Source: CAVQUE01 sp046290435 | GTDB lineage: Bacteria; Actinomycetota; Acidimicrobiia; Acidimicrobiales; UBA8592 | Length of the DNA: 64,000 bases | NCBI GenBank assembly: GCA_046290435.1 | Contig: JBKAGO010000035.1 | Coordinates: forward strand, 138,304-202,303 | Reading direction: 5' to 3' | Shown here: piece by piece, positions 35,225-43,669 of the stretch | How the letters are laid out: each line of letters opens with the position of its first letter | Numbering within the stretch: position 1 is the first letter of the stretch | The notes under the pieces: generated by a model | Database searches by the model: none | What the model was told of the DNA's origin: nothing | Seen by the model: only the letters and a program-made list of their open reading frames with translations | Position numbers and translations under genes: made by a program

Positions 35225-37990
35225 GTGAGTTACGACCATCGCAGCATCGAGACCACCTGGCAGCAACGGTGGGAGGACGAGGGCCTCTACCGGTCCCGCG
35301 TGGACTGGGACAAGCCCAAGCACTACGCGCTGACGATGCTCCCGTACCCGTCGGGTGATCTCCACATCGGCCACTGGTATGCGATGACCCCGTCCGACGC
35401 CCGTGCCCGCTACATGCGCATGAAGGGCTACAACGTCCTGTTCCCCATGGGGTTCGACGCGTTCGGTCTGCCCGCCGAGAACGCCGCCGTGCAACGTGGC
35501 ATCCATCCGGCGGTGTGGACCTGGGCCAACATCGACCGCATGCGGGGCCAGCTCCGCTCGATGGGTGCGATGTTCGACTGGGAGCGCGAGGCCGTCAGCT
35601 GCGAGCCGTCGTACTACCGCTGGAGCGAATGGTTCTTCGCCCGCTTCTACGAGCACGGCATCGCCTACCGCGGCGAGGCGATGGTCAACTGGTCGCCCAC
35701 GCTGCAGACGGTGCTGGCCAACGAGCAGGTCATCGACGGCAAGGACGAGCGAACCGGCCAGCCCGTGGTGCAGAAGCTGATGGAGCAGTGGTTCTACGCC
35801 ATCACCCGCTACGCCGACGAGCTGCTCGACCTCTCCGGCATCGACTGGCCCGAGCCCATCAAGGCCATGCAGAACAACTGGATCGGCCGCTCCGAGGGCG
35901 CCCAGGTCCACTTCCGCGTCGACGGCGCCGACGGCGCCGACGATGCCATCACGGTGTTCACGACGCGCCCCGACACGCTCTGGGGCGCGACGTTCATGGT
36001 GCTCGCCCCCGAGCATCCCCTGGTCGGCACGCTGACCACCGACGACCAGCGCGCCGAGGTCGACGCCTACCGCACCGCCGCAGCCGCCCGCAGCGAGCTC
36101 GAGCGCATGGAGGACGACCGCGACAAGACGGGCGTCTTCACCGGCGGCTACGCCGTCAACCCGGTCAACGGTGCCCGCATCCCGGTGTGGATCGCCGACT
36201 ACGTCCTCATCTCCTACGGCACCGGCGCCATCATGGCCGTGCCCGCCCACGACGAGCGCGACTTCGCGTTCGCCCGCACGTTCGGTCTCGAGATCGCCCC
36301 GGTCATCGATCCCGCCGGCCATGGCGACCAGGGGCTCGTGCCCGGCGACGAGATGACCGAGGCCTATGTCGGACCGGGCGTGATGGTGCACTCGGGCCCT
36401 CTCGACGGAACCGTCGTCACCGAGGCCAAGGGCCGGGCGAACCCGGCGATCGCCGCGGCCATCGACTGGCTCGTCGAGCACGATGCCGGCGACGAGTCCG
36501 TCAACTTCCGCATCCGCGACTGGCTGATCTCGCGTCAGCGGTACTGGGGCACCCCGATCCCGATGCTGCACCGCGCCGACGGCACCGTCGAGCCCGTGCC
36601 CGACGACCAGCTGCCCGTGGTCCTGCCCGAAGACGTCGAGTTCGAGGGCCGCAGCCCGCTCGTCACCCACCCCGACTTCGTCGAGGCCACCGCTGCCGAC
36701 GGCACGCCGGCGCGGCGCGAGACCGACACGATGGACACGTTCATGTGCTCGTCGTGGTATTGGTTCCGGTACCTGTCGCCGGCGTTCGACGCCGCCCCCT
36801 TCGACCCCGAGGAGGCCGCGTACTGGCTGCCGGTCGACGTCTACACCGGCGGCGCCGAGCACGCGGTCATGCACCTGCTCTACGCCCGGTTCTTCGTCAA
36901 GGCCATGCGTGACATGGGCGTCTTCGACGACACGGTCGCCGAGATGGCCGCCCACGGCCGCGATGCCGAGGGCCTGTTCGACGAGCCGTTCCTGATGCTG
37001 CGCAACCAGGGCCAGATCCTGGGCGAGGAGCGCGTCGGCGACTGGCTGGTCGTGCAGGGCGAGCACGACGGCGCCCGTGTCGTGGCCACCTCGGTCGCGG
37101 TGGCCGAGCCCGGCACCACCGGCGGTGTCGTCGCCGGCGAGCTCGTCCGGCGCACCGAGAACATCCTCCAGATCGCCGACGGCGACGGCACCGTCACCGT
37201 CGAGGTCCCCGAGACGGCGACCGTCGAGATCCCCACCATTCCGGGCACCAACGACGTCAACCAGCTCAAGCACCACCTCGAGATCGAGCGGATGTCCAAG
37301 TCGCGTGGCAACGTCGTCAATCCCGACGAACTGGTCGCCACCTACGGCGCCGACACCGTGCGCACCTATCTGATGTTCGCGTTCGAGTGGCAGAAGGGCG
37401 GCCCCTGGGACTCCAAGGGCATCACCGGCTCGGAGCGCTTCATCGACGACACGTGGAAACTCGGCACCTTCGAGTACACCCCCGACGCCGTGGACGACGC
37501 CGCCACGCTGAAGCTGCGCCAGGCCACCCACCGCGCCATCGACAAGGTCGGGCGGGAGCTCGAGGCGTTCAAGTGGAACACGGCGGTCGCAGCACTGATG
37601 TCGTTGCGCAACGATCTCAACGAGGCCCGCCGCACCGGCGCGTCGGCCGAGGCGTGGGACGAAGCCATCGAGGCGCTGATCCTGCTGCTCGCTCCCATCG
37701 CGCCCCACATCACCGAGGAGCTCTGGCACCGCCGTGGCCACGACACCTCGGTGCACGTCCAGGCCTGGCCCGTCGCCGAGCCGGCGCTGCTGGTCGACGA
37801 CACCGTCACGATGGTGCTGCAGGTCAACGGCAAGGTCCGCGACCGCATCGACGTACCCGCGGACATCTCCGATGCCGACGCCGAGGCGGCGGCACTCGCC
37901 ACCGAGCGCATGCGGGAGCAGCTCGACGGCCTGACGGTGCGCAAGGTCATCGTGCGGGCACCGAAGCTCGTCAACGTCGTCGCCGGCTGA
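35225..37990 (+). CDS. leuS: Leucyl-tRNA synthetase
   Basis: A class I synthetase of 921 residues. The HIGH motif is PYPSGDLHIGHW (near residue 49) and the KMSKS motif is ERMSKSRGNV (near 690). The CP1 editing domain lies between them (PDTLWGATFM and the later AVPAHDERD). About 60 residues just before KMSKS (GRDAEGLFDEPF to VEIPTIPGT) enlarge the leucine-specific region relative to the common 860-residue form. GTG at 35225 is the chosen start; GTG at 35207 is possible. No T-box leader is present. Confidence 0.96.
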   Translation: MSYDHRSIETTWQQRWEDEGLYRSRVDWDKPKHYALTMLPYPSGDLHIGHWYAMTPSDARARYMRMKGYNVLFPMGFDAFGLPAENAAVQRGIHPAVWTWANIDRMRGQLRSMGAMFDWEREAVSCEPSYYRWSEWFFARFYEHGIAYRGEAMVNWSPTLQTVLANEQVIDGKDERTGQPVVQKLMEQWFYAITRYADELLDLSGIDWPEPIKAMQNNWIGRSEGAQVHFRVDGADGADDAITVFTTRPDTLWGATFMVLAPEHPLVGTLTTDDQRAEVDAYRTAAAARSELERMEDDRDKTGVFTGGYAVNPVNGARIPVWIADYVLISYGTGAIMAVPAHDERDFAFARTFGLEIAPVIDPAGHGDQGLVPGDEMTEAYVGPGVMVHSGPLDGTVVTEAKGRANPAIAAAIDWLVEHDAGDESVNFRIRDWLISRQRYWGTPIPMLHRADGTVEPVPDDQLPVVLPEDVEFEGRSPLVTHPDFVEATAADGTPARRETDTMDTFMCSSWYWFRYLSPAFDAAPFDPEEAAYWLPVDVYTGGAEHAVMHLLYARFFVKAMRDMGVFDDTVAEMAAHGRDAEGLFDEPFLMLRNQGQILGEERVGDWLVVQGEHDGARVVATSVAVAEPGTTGGVVAGELVRRTENILQIADGDGTVTVEVPETATVEIPTIPGTNDVNQLKHHLEIERMSKSRGNVVNPDELVATYGADTVRTYLMFAFEWQKGGPWDSKGITGSERFIDDTWKLGTFEYTPDAVDDAATLKLRQATHRAIDKVGRELEAFKWNTAVAALMSLRNDLNEARRTGASAEAWDEAIEALILLLAPIAPHITEELWHRRGHDTSVHVQAWPVAEPALLVDDTVTMVLQVNGKVRDRIDVPADISDADAEAAALATERMREQLDGLTVRKVIVRAPKLVNVVAG

Positions 37991-38012
37991 GCCGGCCCGA
38001 AGGGGGAACGCA

Positions 38013-38774
38013 ATGGGAACCGATCGGCTCTTCGACCTGACCGGTCAGGTCGCGGTCGTCACCGGCAGCGGTCGCGGCATCGGCCGCGGCATCGCCGAAC
38101 TGCTGGCCGAGGCCGGCGCGAAGGTGGTCGTCGCGGCTCGGCGTGCCGAGGACCTCGACGAGGTGTGCGCCGCCATCGCCGATCAGGGCGGTGAGGCGCT
38201 GGCCGTCCCCACCGACGTCACCGTCGACGCCGACCTCGAGGTGCTGGCCGATGCCGCCGTGGAACGATTCGGGGGGCTGCACATCTGGGTGAACAACGCC
38301 GGTGGCAGCACCGGGCGCACTCCGATGCGCGAGCTCGCCCGTGCCGACTGGGACCGCACCATCGCGTTGAACCTCACGTCGGTGTACGTGGGTTCTGTGG
38401 TGGCTGCGGCCCGCATGGTCGATGGCGGCAGCATCGTCAACATCTCGAGCCGCAGCTCGTGGGGTGCGGTGCCCAACAACGGGCACTACGCCGCGGCCAA
38501 GGCGGGCGTCAACGTGTTGACGGCAACGCTCGCCGTCGAGCTCGGTCCGTCGATACGGGTCAACTCCGTGGCGCCGGGCGCGGTGCCCACCGACATCTTC
38601 TACGAGGTCATGAAGATGACCCCCGAGGAGGTCCCCCAGTACGCGAAGGACACCGGGGTGCCGCTCGAACGCCTCGGCACACCGGAGGACATCGCCGCGG
38701 CGGTGCTCTACCTGGTGTCGTCGGCGTCGAGCTGGGTGACCGGCGAGATGATCACGGTCTCCGGCGGTCGCTGA
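38013..38774 (+). CDS. SDR-family oxidoreductase
   Basis: A 253-residue classical short-chain dehydrogenase: TGSGRGIGRG cofactor loop, NNAGG, SSRSSW catalytic serine region and YAAAK. The Arg pair after the first Gly-rich loop (AARRAED) suggests NADP(H). It resembles 7-alpha-hydroxysteroid dehydrogenase or 3-oxoacyl-reductase paralogues, so the substrate is open. It follows leuS by 22 bp and converges with the amidohydrolase gene. Confidence 0.87.
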   Translation: MGTDRLFDLTGQVAVVTGSGRGIGRGIAELLAEAGAKVVVAARRAEDLDEVCAAIADQGGEALAVPTDVTVDADLEVLADAAVERFGGLHIWVNNAGGSTGRTPMRELARADWDRTIALNLTSVYVGSVVAAARMVDGGSIVNISSRSSWGAVPNNGHYAAAKAGVNVLTATLAVELGPSIRVNSVAPGAVPTDIFYEVMKMTPEEVPQYAKDTGVPLERLGTPEDIAAAVLYLVSSASSWVTGEMITVSGGR

Positions 38775-38796
38775 ACGGGCCGACCCGTAGGCCGGA

Positions 38797-39984
38797 TCAG
38801 GCCGGACGGGGTGTGTTGAGCGCGGTGACGTTGTCGAGCAGGATCTTGCGCTGGGTGGCCTCGTCGAACTCCTTGACCTCGACGACGTAGTCGAGGGGCT
38901 GGGGCATGCCCTCGATGTGGGGCCAGTCCGAGCCGAAGATGACACGGTCGGCGCCCATGTACTCGACGACCTCGTGCACGTCGTCCTCCCAGAACGGGTT
39001 GATCCACACGTGCTCGCGGAACGACTCGATCGGGTCCTCGCGGAACCAGCCCATCATCTTCTTCGACTGCTGGGGCAGCTTGCGGAACAGGTCGGGCAGG
39101 TAGCTCGAGCCGTTCTCGACCGACGCGATGCGCAGGTTCGGGAAGCGTTCGTAGAGCTTCTCGAGCGACAGCGTCATCAAGAAGTCCGCCGCGGCGCGCT
39201 CGATGCTGAACGCCTTGATCGACGGGGTGTAGCCGCCGCCACCACCGCTGAAGCTGCCGAAGGCGTCGTCCGCGTAGCCCTGGGTGGAGTAGCCCGAGTC
39301 GCCTGCGTGGACGACGAGGGGGATGCCCGCCTCGTTCAGTCGGGCCCAGAAGGGGTCGAACATGGGGTTGGCCGGCGAGCGGGGACCGTCAGCGGTCCAC
39401 ACCGCAGATGGGCGCATGCACACGACGCGGGCGCCCCGGTCGAGGGCCCACTCGAGCTCCTCGACGGCGAAGTCGACGTCGCACAACGAGATGTAAGGCG
39501 CCGCGAAGATGGTGTCGCGGTAGTTGCAGCCCCAGTCCTCGTCGACCCAGCGGTTGAAGGCCCGGAACAGGACCTTGACGGCCTCGACGTCGTGCTTGAG
39601 GAGCTCCTCGTAGAGGACGCCGAGGGTCGGGAACAGCCACACCGACGACAGGCCCTGGCGTTCGATGACGGCGATACGGGCGTCGCGGTCCATGTACTCC
39701 GCCGGAAGGGGCTCGCGGTCCTTGAGCATCTCGAGGGGCGAGCGGCCGTCGGGGTTGCCGCGGAAGTAGTCGTGCAGCGCGCCGGGCTTGGCGATGGGAT
39801 CCCAGGTGGGGTTCACGACGGCGTGGGAGACCTTGCCGCCGACCACGTGGTACTTGCGGCCGTCGATCTCACACCACTGCACACAGCGTTGCCGCCACTT
39901 CGGGTCGACGTGACGCGTGAATGCGTCGAGCGCCTCGTAGTAGTGGTTGTCGCAGTCGAAGGGTCGGTAGTCGAGCTCGGTCAT
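38797..39984 (-). CDS. Amidohydrolase family 2 (ACMSD-like) metal-dependent hydrolase
   Basis: A 395-residue TIM-barrel hydrolase. The usual HxH is replaced at the N-terminus by DCDNHYYE, common in this subgroup; VVHAGDSGY and FGSDWPHIEG supply later metal ligands. Relatives are often found in degradation clusters for aromatic, fatty or steroid compounds, but the reaction cannot be named. GGAGGAGGCGCA precedes the ATG at 39984. A precise palindrome 40 bp upstream suggests repression by a TetR-like regulator. Confidence 0.85.
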   Translation of the reverse strand: MTELDYRPFDCDNHYYEALDAFTRHVDPKWRQRCVQWCEIDGRKYHVVGGKVSHAVVNPTWDPIAKPGALHDYFRGNPDGRSPLEMLKDREPLPAEYMDRDARIAVIERQGLSSVWLFPTLGVLYEELLKHDVEAVKVLFRAFNRWVDEDWGCNYRDTIFAAPYISLCDVDFAVEELEWALDRGARVVCMRPSAVWTADGPRSPANPMFDPFWARLNEAGIPLVVHAGDSGYSTQGYADDAFGSFSGGGGGYTPSIKAFSIERAAADFLMTLSLEKLYERFPNLRIASVENGSSYLPDLFRKLPQQSKKMMGWFREDPIESFREHVWINPFWEDDVHEVVEYMGADRVIFGSDWPHIEGMPQPLDYVVEVKEFDEATQRKILLDNVTALNTPRPA

Positions 39985-40024
39985 TGCGCCTCCTCCATCC
40001 GGAAGCCCCGATCGTAGCTGCAAT

Positions 40025-40039
40025 CTGACGGACCGTCAG
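40025..40039. promoter_or_regulatory. Operator-like palindrome upstream of the amidohydrolase gene
   Basis: CTGACGG-A-CCGTCAG is a perfect inverted repeat with 7-bp arms and one centre base, 40 bp before the ATG. Size and form fit a TetR-family operator. The regulator is not identifiable; a TetR gene exists at 787-1455 but is far away. Confidence 0.55.
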
Positions 40040-40069
40040 GTTCCTGGGGCCCTCGTCGTGCGGGCCGTT

Positions 40070-40465
40070 TCAGACGGTGTTGACCATGTGCGTGGCAGCC
40101 ATCGAGAAGTACTCGCGCATGGCGGCGTCGATGGCAGGGTCGGGGGCCATCGCCGTCAGTGCGGCATCCATGTGTTCGAGCCAGGCCTCGCGGGCCTCGT
40201 GGTCGATGACGAACGGTGCGTGGCGCATCCGCAGCCGCGGATGACCGCGCTCGTCGGAGTAGGTGGTGGGGCCGCCCCAATACTGCACGAGGAAACCCCG
40301 GAGGCGATCGGCCGCACCGGCGAGGTCGTCGTCGGGGTACATCGGGCGCAGCCGGTCGTCGGCGGCGACGCCGGCGTAGAACCGGTCGACGAGCTCGACG
40401 AAGAACGGCTCGCCGCCCACGGCCTCGTAGACCGACGTGGGGGGATCGTCCGGTTGATTCTCCAT
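40070..40465 (-). CDS. glbO: Truncated haemoglobin, group II (GlbO type)
   Basis: A 131-residue 2/2 globin. Tyr30 (DRFYAG, B10), the proximal His82 (MRHAPF, F8) and Trp95 (EAWLEHM, G8) are the group II pocket residues. Such globins bind O2 and NO and are linked to respiratory or oxidative protection. The ATG at 40465 begins MENQPDDPPTSVYEAVGG. The gene diverges from the XRE regulator with a 94-bp gap, so shared control is possible. Confidence 0.92.
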   Translation of the reverse strand: MENQPDDPPTSVYEAVGGEPFFVELVDRFYAGVAADDRLRPMYPDDDLAGAADRLRGFLVQYWGGPTTYSDERGHPRLRMRHAPFVIDHEAREAWLEHMDAALTAMAPDPAIDAAMREYFSMAATHMVNTV

Positions 40466-40559
40466 CGCCCCATCGTGACGACCAGCGGGCGCTGCGCCAA
40501 CTCGCGCCCCGGGAGTCGGGATCCTCGTCGGTGCACCACCCGGTACGATCGATGATCTC

Positions 40560-40937
40560 ATGGCGACTTCGGGCAGCAGCGATCAGCTCACGGCACTGGG
40601 CGAATTCATCCGGTCCCAGCGCAAGGCGGCCGAGATGTCGTTGCGCGAGCTCGCCGACAAGGCCAACGTCTCGAACCCTTACATCAGCCAGATCGAGCGT
40701 GGGCTCCACGAGCCGTCGATGCGGGTGCTGCGATCCATCTCCTCGGCGTTGAACCTGCCCCTCGATGCGTTGCTCGTGCGCGCGGGGCTGATCGACGAGG
40801 ACCCCGAGGCGGCCGAGACCGCTGCAGCGACGGTCGAGTCGGCCATCGGCGCAGATCCGAATCTCACCGCCGACCAGCGTGCGTCGCTGCTCGCGGTCTA
40901 CCGCAGCTACGTGGCCGCCAACAACCGCACCACCTGA
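40560..40937 (+). CDS. XRE-family transcriptional regulator
   Basis: A 125-residue protein with an XRE helix-turn-helix at about 13-70: MSLRELADKANVSNPYISQI is the HTH core, followed by RGLHEPSMRVLRSISSALNL. The short C-terminal part is acidic and helical with no effector domain. It is divergent from glbO, and the signal it senses is unknown. Confidence 0.88.
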   Translation: MATSGSSDQLTALGEFIRSQRKAAEMSLRELADKANVSNPYISQIERGLHEPSMRVLRSISSALNLPLDALLVRAGLIDEDPEAAETAAATVESAIGADPNLTADQRASLLAVYRSYVAANNRTT

Positions 40938-40991
40938 GCTGCGCCATCGGAAGTGCGCCGGTTCGGTCCGACGACCTGTGCCCGGACGCGC

Positions 40992-41090
40992 CTCTGCCCC
41001 GGCCGGGGGGAGGCCGGGGCAGAGCGCTCGAGGGTTGGGGGAAACCCTCGGCTCACGTCGATCGACGCCCGGGGGGAAGGCGTCGATCGA
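40992..41090 (-). ncRNA. 6C-like RNA: three hairpins with C-rich loops
   Basis: Read on the minus strand, three tight hairpins follow each other. Hairpin A: 12-bp stem 41090-41079/41069-41058, loop TTCCCCCCG. Hairpin B: 8-bp stem 41050-41043/41036-41029, loop TCCCCC. Hairpin C: 13-bp stem 41024-41012/41004-40992, loop TCCCCCC. Stems are perfectly paired although their sequences differ. Actinobacterial 6C RNAs (B11 in M. tuberculosis) consist of hairpins with runs of about six C in the loop that pair with G-rich mRNA sites. The RNA starts 18 bp past the HbhA-like stop and may be its 3' UTR or have its own promoter. Hairpin C may double as terminator, but no T-tract follows. Confidence 0.7.
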
Positions 41091-41108
41091 ACGAAGTGGT
41101 TCGACCGA

Positions 41109-41723
41109 TCAGGCGTCGGGGGTTGCGGCCTTGGGGGCTGCAGCCTTCTTGGCCGGGGCCTTGCGGGCGGGGGCCTTACGTGCGGTCGTCTTGGCCGCGG
41201 TCTTGCGGGCGGCGGTCTTCTTGGCGGTGGCCGGCTTGGCCGGTGCAGCCGCCGCGGCCGCGGGAGCGGTTTCGGACAGGTCGGTCACGAGGTCACGCAG
41301 CTTGGCGACCCCGTCGTTGACGACCTCGTCGAGCGGAGCGGGGGTGCGACCGGCGACCCAGGTGATGGCAGGCTCGGTCAGCTCCCAGGTGCGGCGCACG
41401 TTGCTGCGCAGCGCGGTCTCGACCTGGCCACCGAGATCGTCGGCCTCGAAGGGCAGGTTGACCTTCATGCGCTCGGTCAGCTGATCGACGTCGAAGGGGA
41501 GGCGCTTCTTGAGCGAAGCGTTGAACTCGTCGGCCTGCTTCTGCCAGTCGGTGCGAGCCTTGGTGGCGTGGGTGCGGGCGATGTCGACCTGCTCCTCGAG
41601 CTGAACCCGAGGGCCGCTGAGGCGCTCGGAGACCTCGTCGAGAACCAGAACGTTGAGCCCGACTGCGGTGTAGACGGCTTCTTTGGCGCCATCGACGATG
41701 GGGTTTTCGCGGAGGGTGGGCAT
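41109..41723 (-). CDS. HbhA-like protein with Lys/Ala-rich histone-H1-type tail
   Basis: A 204-residue protein. Residues 1-140 are helical and charged with coiled-coil character (PRVQLEEQVDIARTHATKAR). The last 45 residues are a Lys/Ala/Pro tail with repeats of the ARKAPARKAPAKKAA type. This two-part design is that of mycobacterial HbhA and of histone-H1-like nucleoid proteins, so binding to polyanions (heparan-like glycans, DNA or RNA) is likely; which one is unknown. The ATG at 41723 follows AAGGACCCACC. It has a strong promoter and a 5'-end hairpin. Confidence 0.75.
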   Translation of the reverse strand: MPTLRENPIVDGAKEAVYTAVGLNVLVLDEVSERLSGPRVQLEEQVDIARTHATKARTDWQKQADEFNASLKKRLPFDVDQLTERMKVNLPFEADDLGGQVETALRSNVRRTWELTEPAITWVAGRTPAPLDEVVNDGVAKLRDLVTDLSETAPAAAAAAPAKPATAKKTAARKTAAKTTARKAPARKAPAKKAAAPKAATPDA

Positions 41724-41752
41724 GGTGGGTCCTTGCGTCAAGTGTTCGATTT

Positions 41753-41781
41753 GTTGCGCCGCCCGGGGCGAGCGGCGCAAC
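41753..41781 (-). other. Hairpin at the 5' end of the HbhA-like mRNA
   Basis: GTTGCGCCGC (41753-41762) and GCGGCGCAAC (41772-41781) form a perfect 10-bp stem with a 9-nt loop. With the -10 at 41794-41789, transcription should start at about 41782, so the mRNA would begin directly with this stem. That can protect the 5' end. It lies 29 nt before the ATG. Confidence 0.55.
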
Positions 41782-41788
41782 AGGGATC

Positions 41789-41817
41789 ACTCTAGAGGTG
41801 CGTGCAAACTATTTCAA
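41789..41817 (-). promoter_or_regulatory. Sigma-70-type promoter of the HbhA-like gene
   Basis: On the minus strand TTGAAA (41817-41812), a 17-bp spacer and TAGAGT (41794-41789) make a good -35/-10 pair. It is followed by the hairpin leader and the gene. Confidence 0.6.
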
Positions 41818-41835
41818 GCACCTGCTAGGTGCCAT
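41818..41835 (-). terminator. Small hairpin after the LOG gene
   Basis: GCACCT-GCT-AGGTGC is a 6-bp stem, 35-50 bp past the stop of the LOG gene. On the minus strand it is followed by TTGAAATAGTTT, which is partly T-rich and also contains the next gene's -35. It may act as a weak terminator. Confidence 0.35.
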
Positions 41836-41870
41836 TGGTCACGATGCCTAGAGGGCCACCCTGCAACCGC

Positions 41871-42455
41871 TCAGCCTGCGGCGCGATCCCCCACCGGCGT
41901 GACCCCGAGTGCGGCGAAGGCCTCTTCGATGGTGTGCGCCGACCGCACGAGGGACCGGTTCTGCTCTTTCACGAATCCGGCGACGACGGCCTGGTCCAGG
42001 AACGATGCGAGCGGATCCCAGAACGTGCCCGGATCGAAGAGCACGACCGGCTTGACCGTCCGGCCCTCGTGCAGGCCCAACTGGCTCCAGGTGGTCGCCT
42101 CGAACACCTCCTCGAAGGTGCCGTAGCCACCGGGCAACGCGCAGAACGCGTCGGCGCGGCGGTACATCTCGGCCTTGCGCTCGTGCATGTCCGCGACCAC
42201 CAGCAGCTCGGTCAGCGACAGGTGCGCTACCTCACGCTCGGCGAGCATCGCCGGGATGACCCCGACGACGGGCGCTCCCGCCTGCATGGCCGCATCGGCC
42301 ACCGTGCCCATCAGGCCGACGTGGCCACCGCCGTAGACCAGCCCGAGGCCGGCCTCGCCGAGCGCCGTACCGAAGTCCTCGGCCAGACGCCGGTGTGCGG
42401 GATCGGTCCCGGGGTTGGAGCCACAGAACACACAGATCGTCTTGACGTCGTCCAC
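41871..42455 (-). CDS. LOG-family protein (cytokinin riboside phosphoribohydrolase-like)
   Basis: A 194-residue Rossmann protein with the LOG signature PGGYGTFEE and the N-terminal VFCGSNPGTDP. LOG proteins split nucleotide 5'-monophosphates such as AMP or cytokinin nucleotides into base and ribose phosphate; in bacteria many act on ordinary purine nucleotides. The ATG at 42455 begins MDDVKTICVFCGS. It diverges from menE. Confidence 0.92.
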   Translation of the reverse strand: MDDVKTICVFCGSNPGTDPAHRRLAEDFGTALGEAGLGLVYGGGHVGLMGTVADAAMQAGAPVVGVIPAMLAEREVAHLSLTELLVVADMHERKAEMYRRADAFCALPGGYGTFEEVFEATTWSQLGLHEGRTVKPVVLFDPGTFWDPLASFLDQAVVAGFVKEQNRSLVRSAHTIEEAFAALGVTPVGDRAAG

Positions 42456-42562
42456 GACAGGTCACCGTAGCCATCGGTCGCCGACCGGCACGACCAATTC
42501 CGCTGCGCCACACGGGCCGGCCGGCGCCTCGGCTGCCGGCCTGGCCTCCTACAGTCTTCGCC

Positions 42563-43669
42563 GTGCACAGATTGGTGGCCATCGACCTGCCTGCCGGTCC
42601 GGGCTTCGTCGAGACTCTCCGGCGGATCTGGGACGACGGCGACGCTGCGCTGCCCCTCGATCCCCGCCTCCCTGCAGCCGCGCGCGGTGCCCTCGTCGAG
42701 ATCATGGGCGCCGGCGCCGTCGTCACCGCCGGCGGCGAGACCGCGACCGAAACCGGACGGGGCATCGAAGACGGGGACGCCCTGGTGGTCGCCACCAGCG
42801 GCACGACCGGCGAACCGAAGGGTGTCGTGCTCACCCACGACGCCGTCGAGGCGTCGGCGCGCATCACCAGCGCCGCCGTCGGCGTCGATCCGGCTGCGGA
42901 TCGATGGCTGGCGTGCCTACCGCTGGCCCACATCGGCGGCCTCTCGGTGGTGACCCGGGCGCTGCACACCGGCACTGCCCTCGAGGTCCACGCCGGATTC
43001 GACGCCGACGCCGTGGCCGACGCGGCGCGCCGGGGCGCCAACCTCCTGTCGCTGGTGGTCACCGCGCTCCGGCGTGTCGACGCCACCGCCTTCCGCACGA
43101 TCCTGCTGGGCGGCTCGGCGATCCCGGGCGATCGTCCGGCCAACACCGTCGCCACCTACGGCATGACCGAGACGGGCTCGGGTGTGGTCTACGACGGTCG
43201 CGCCCTCGAGGGCGTCGAGCTGGCCATCGCCGACGGCGAGATCCTCGTGCGGAGCCCCACCATGCTGCGCTGCTACCGCGACGGCTCCTCGCCCGTCGAC
43301 GCCGACGGCTGGCTCCACACCGGCGACGCGGGCACGCTCGACCCCGATGGCACCCTGTCGGTCACCGGCCGCATCGCCGAGGTCATCGTCACCGGCGGCG
43401 AGAAGGTGTGGCCCGCGCTCGTCGAGCGTCGCCTGAGCGCCGAACCGTGGGTGGCGCGCTGCGCCGTCGTCGGCCGCCCCGATCCCGAGTGGGGCCAGCG
43501 GGTGACCGCCGTCGTGCAGCCCGCACCGGGCGCGGCCGTCCCTGCGCTCGATGAGATCCGTGACCATCTCGCCGCCGATCTCCCCCGCTACGCGCTCCCC
43601 CGCGCCATCGAACTGGTCGACGGCTTCGCCGAGACCGGCTCCGGCAAGATCCGCCGCGATCTGCTGTGA
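42563..43669 (+). CDS. menE: o-Succinylbenzoate-CoA ligase MenE
   Basis: A 368-residue AMP-forming ligase, short as in actinobacterial MenE. The P-loop is VVATSGTTGEPKGV, the core has YGMTETGSG and the hinge region is LHTGDAGTLDPDG; the C-terminal catalytic Lys lies in GSGKIRRDLL. It activates o-succinylbenzoate with CoA in menaquinone synthesis. The assignment is supported by menD, menH and menC within 5 kb. A GTG start at 42563 is used. The following gene overlaps by 4 bp. Confidence 0.9.
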   Translation: MHRLVAIDLPAGPGFVETLRRIWDDGDAALPLDPRLPAAARGALVEIMGAGAVVTAGGETATETGRGIEDGDALVVATSGTTGEPKGVVLTHDAVEASARITSAAVGVDPAADRWLACLPLAHIGGLSVVTRALHTGTALEVHAGFDADAVADAARRGANLLSLVVTALRRVDATAFRTILLGGSAIPGDRPANTVATYGMTETGSGVVYDGRALEGVELAIADGEILVRSPTMLRCYRDGSSPVDADGWLHTGDAGTLDPDGTLSVTGRIAEVIVTGGEKVWPALVERRLSAEPWVARCAVVGRPDPEWGQRVTAVVQPAPGAAVPALDEIRDHLAADLPRYALPRAIELVDGFAETGSGKIRRDLL

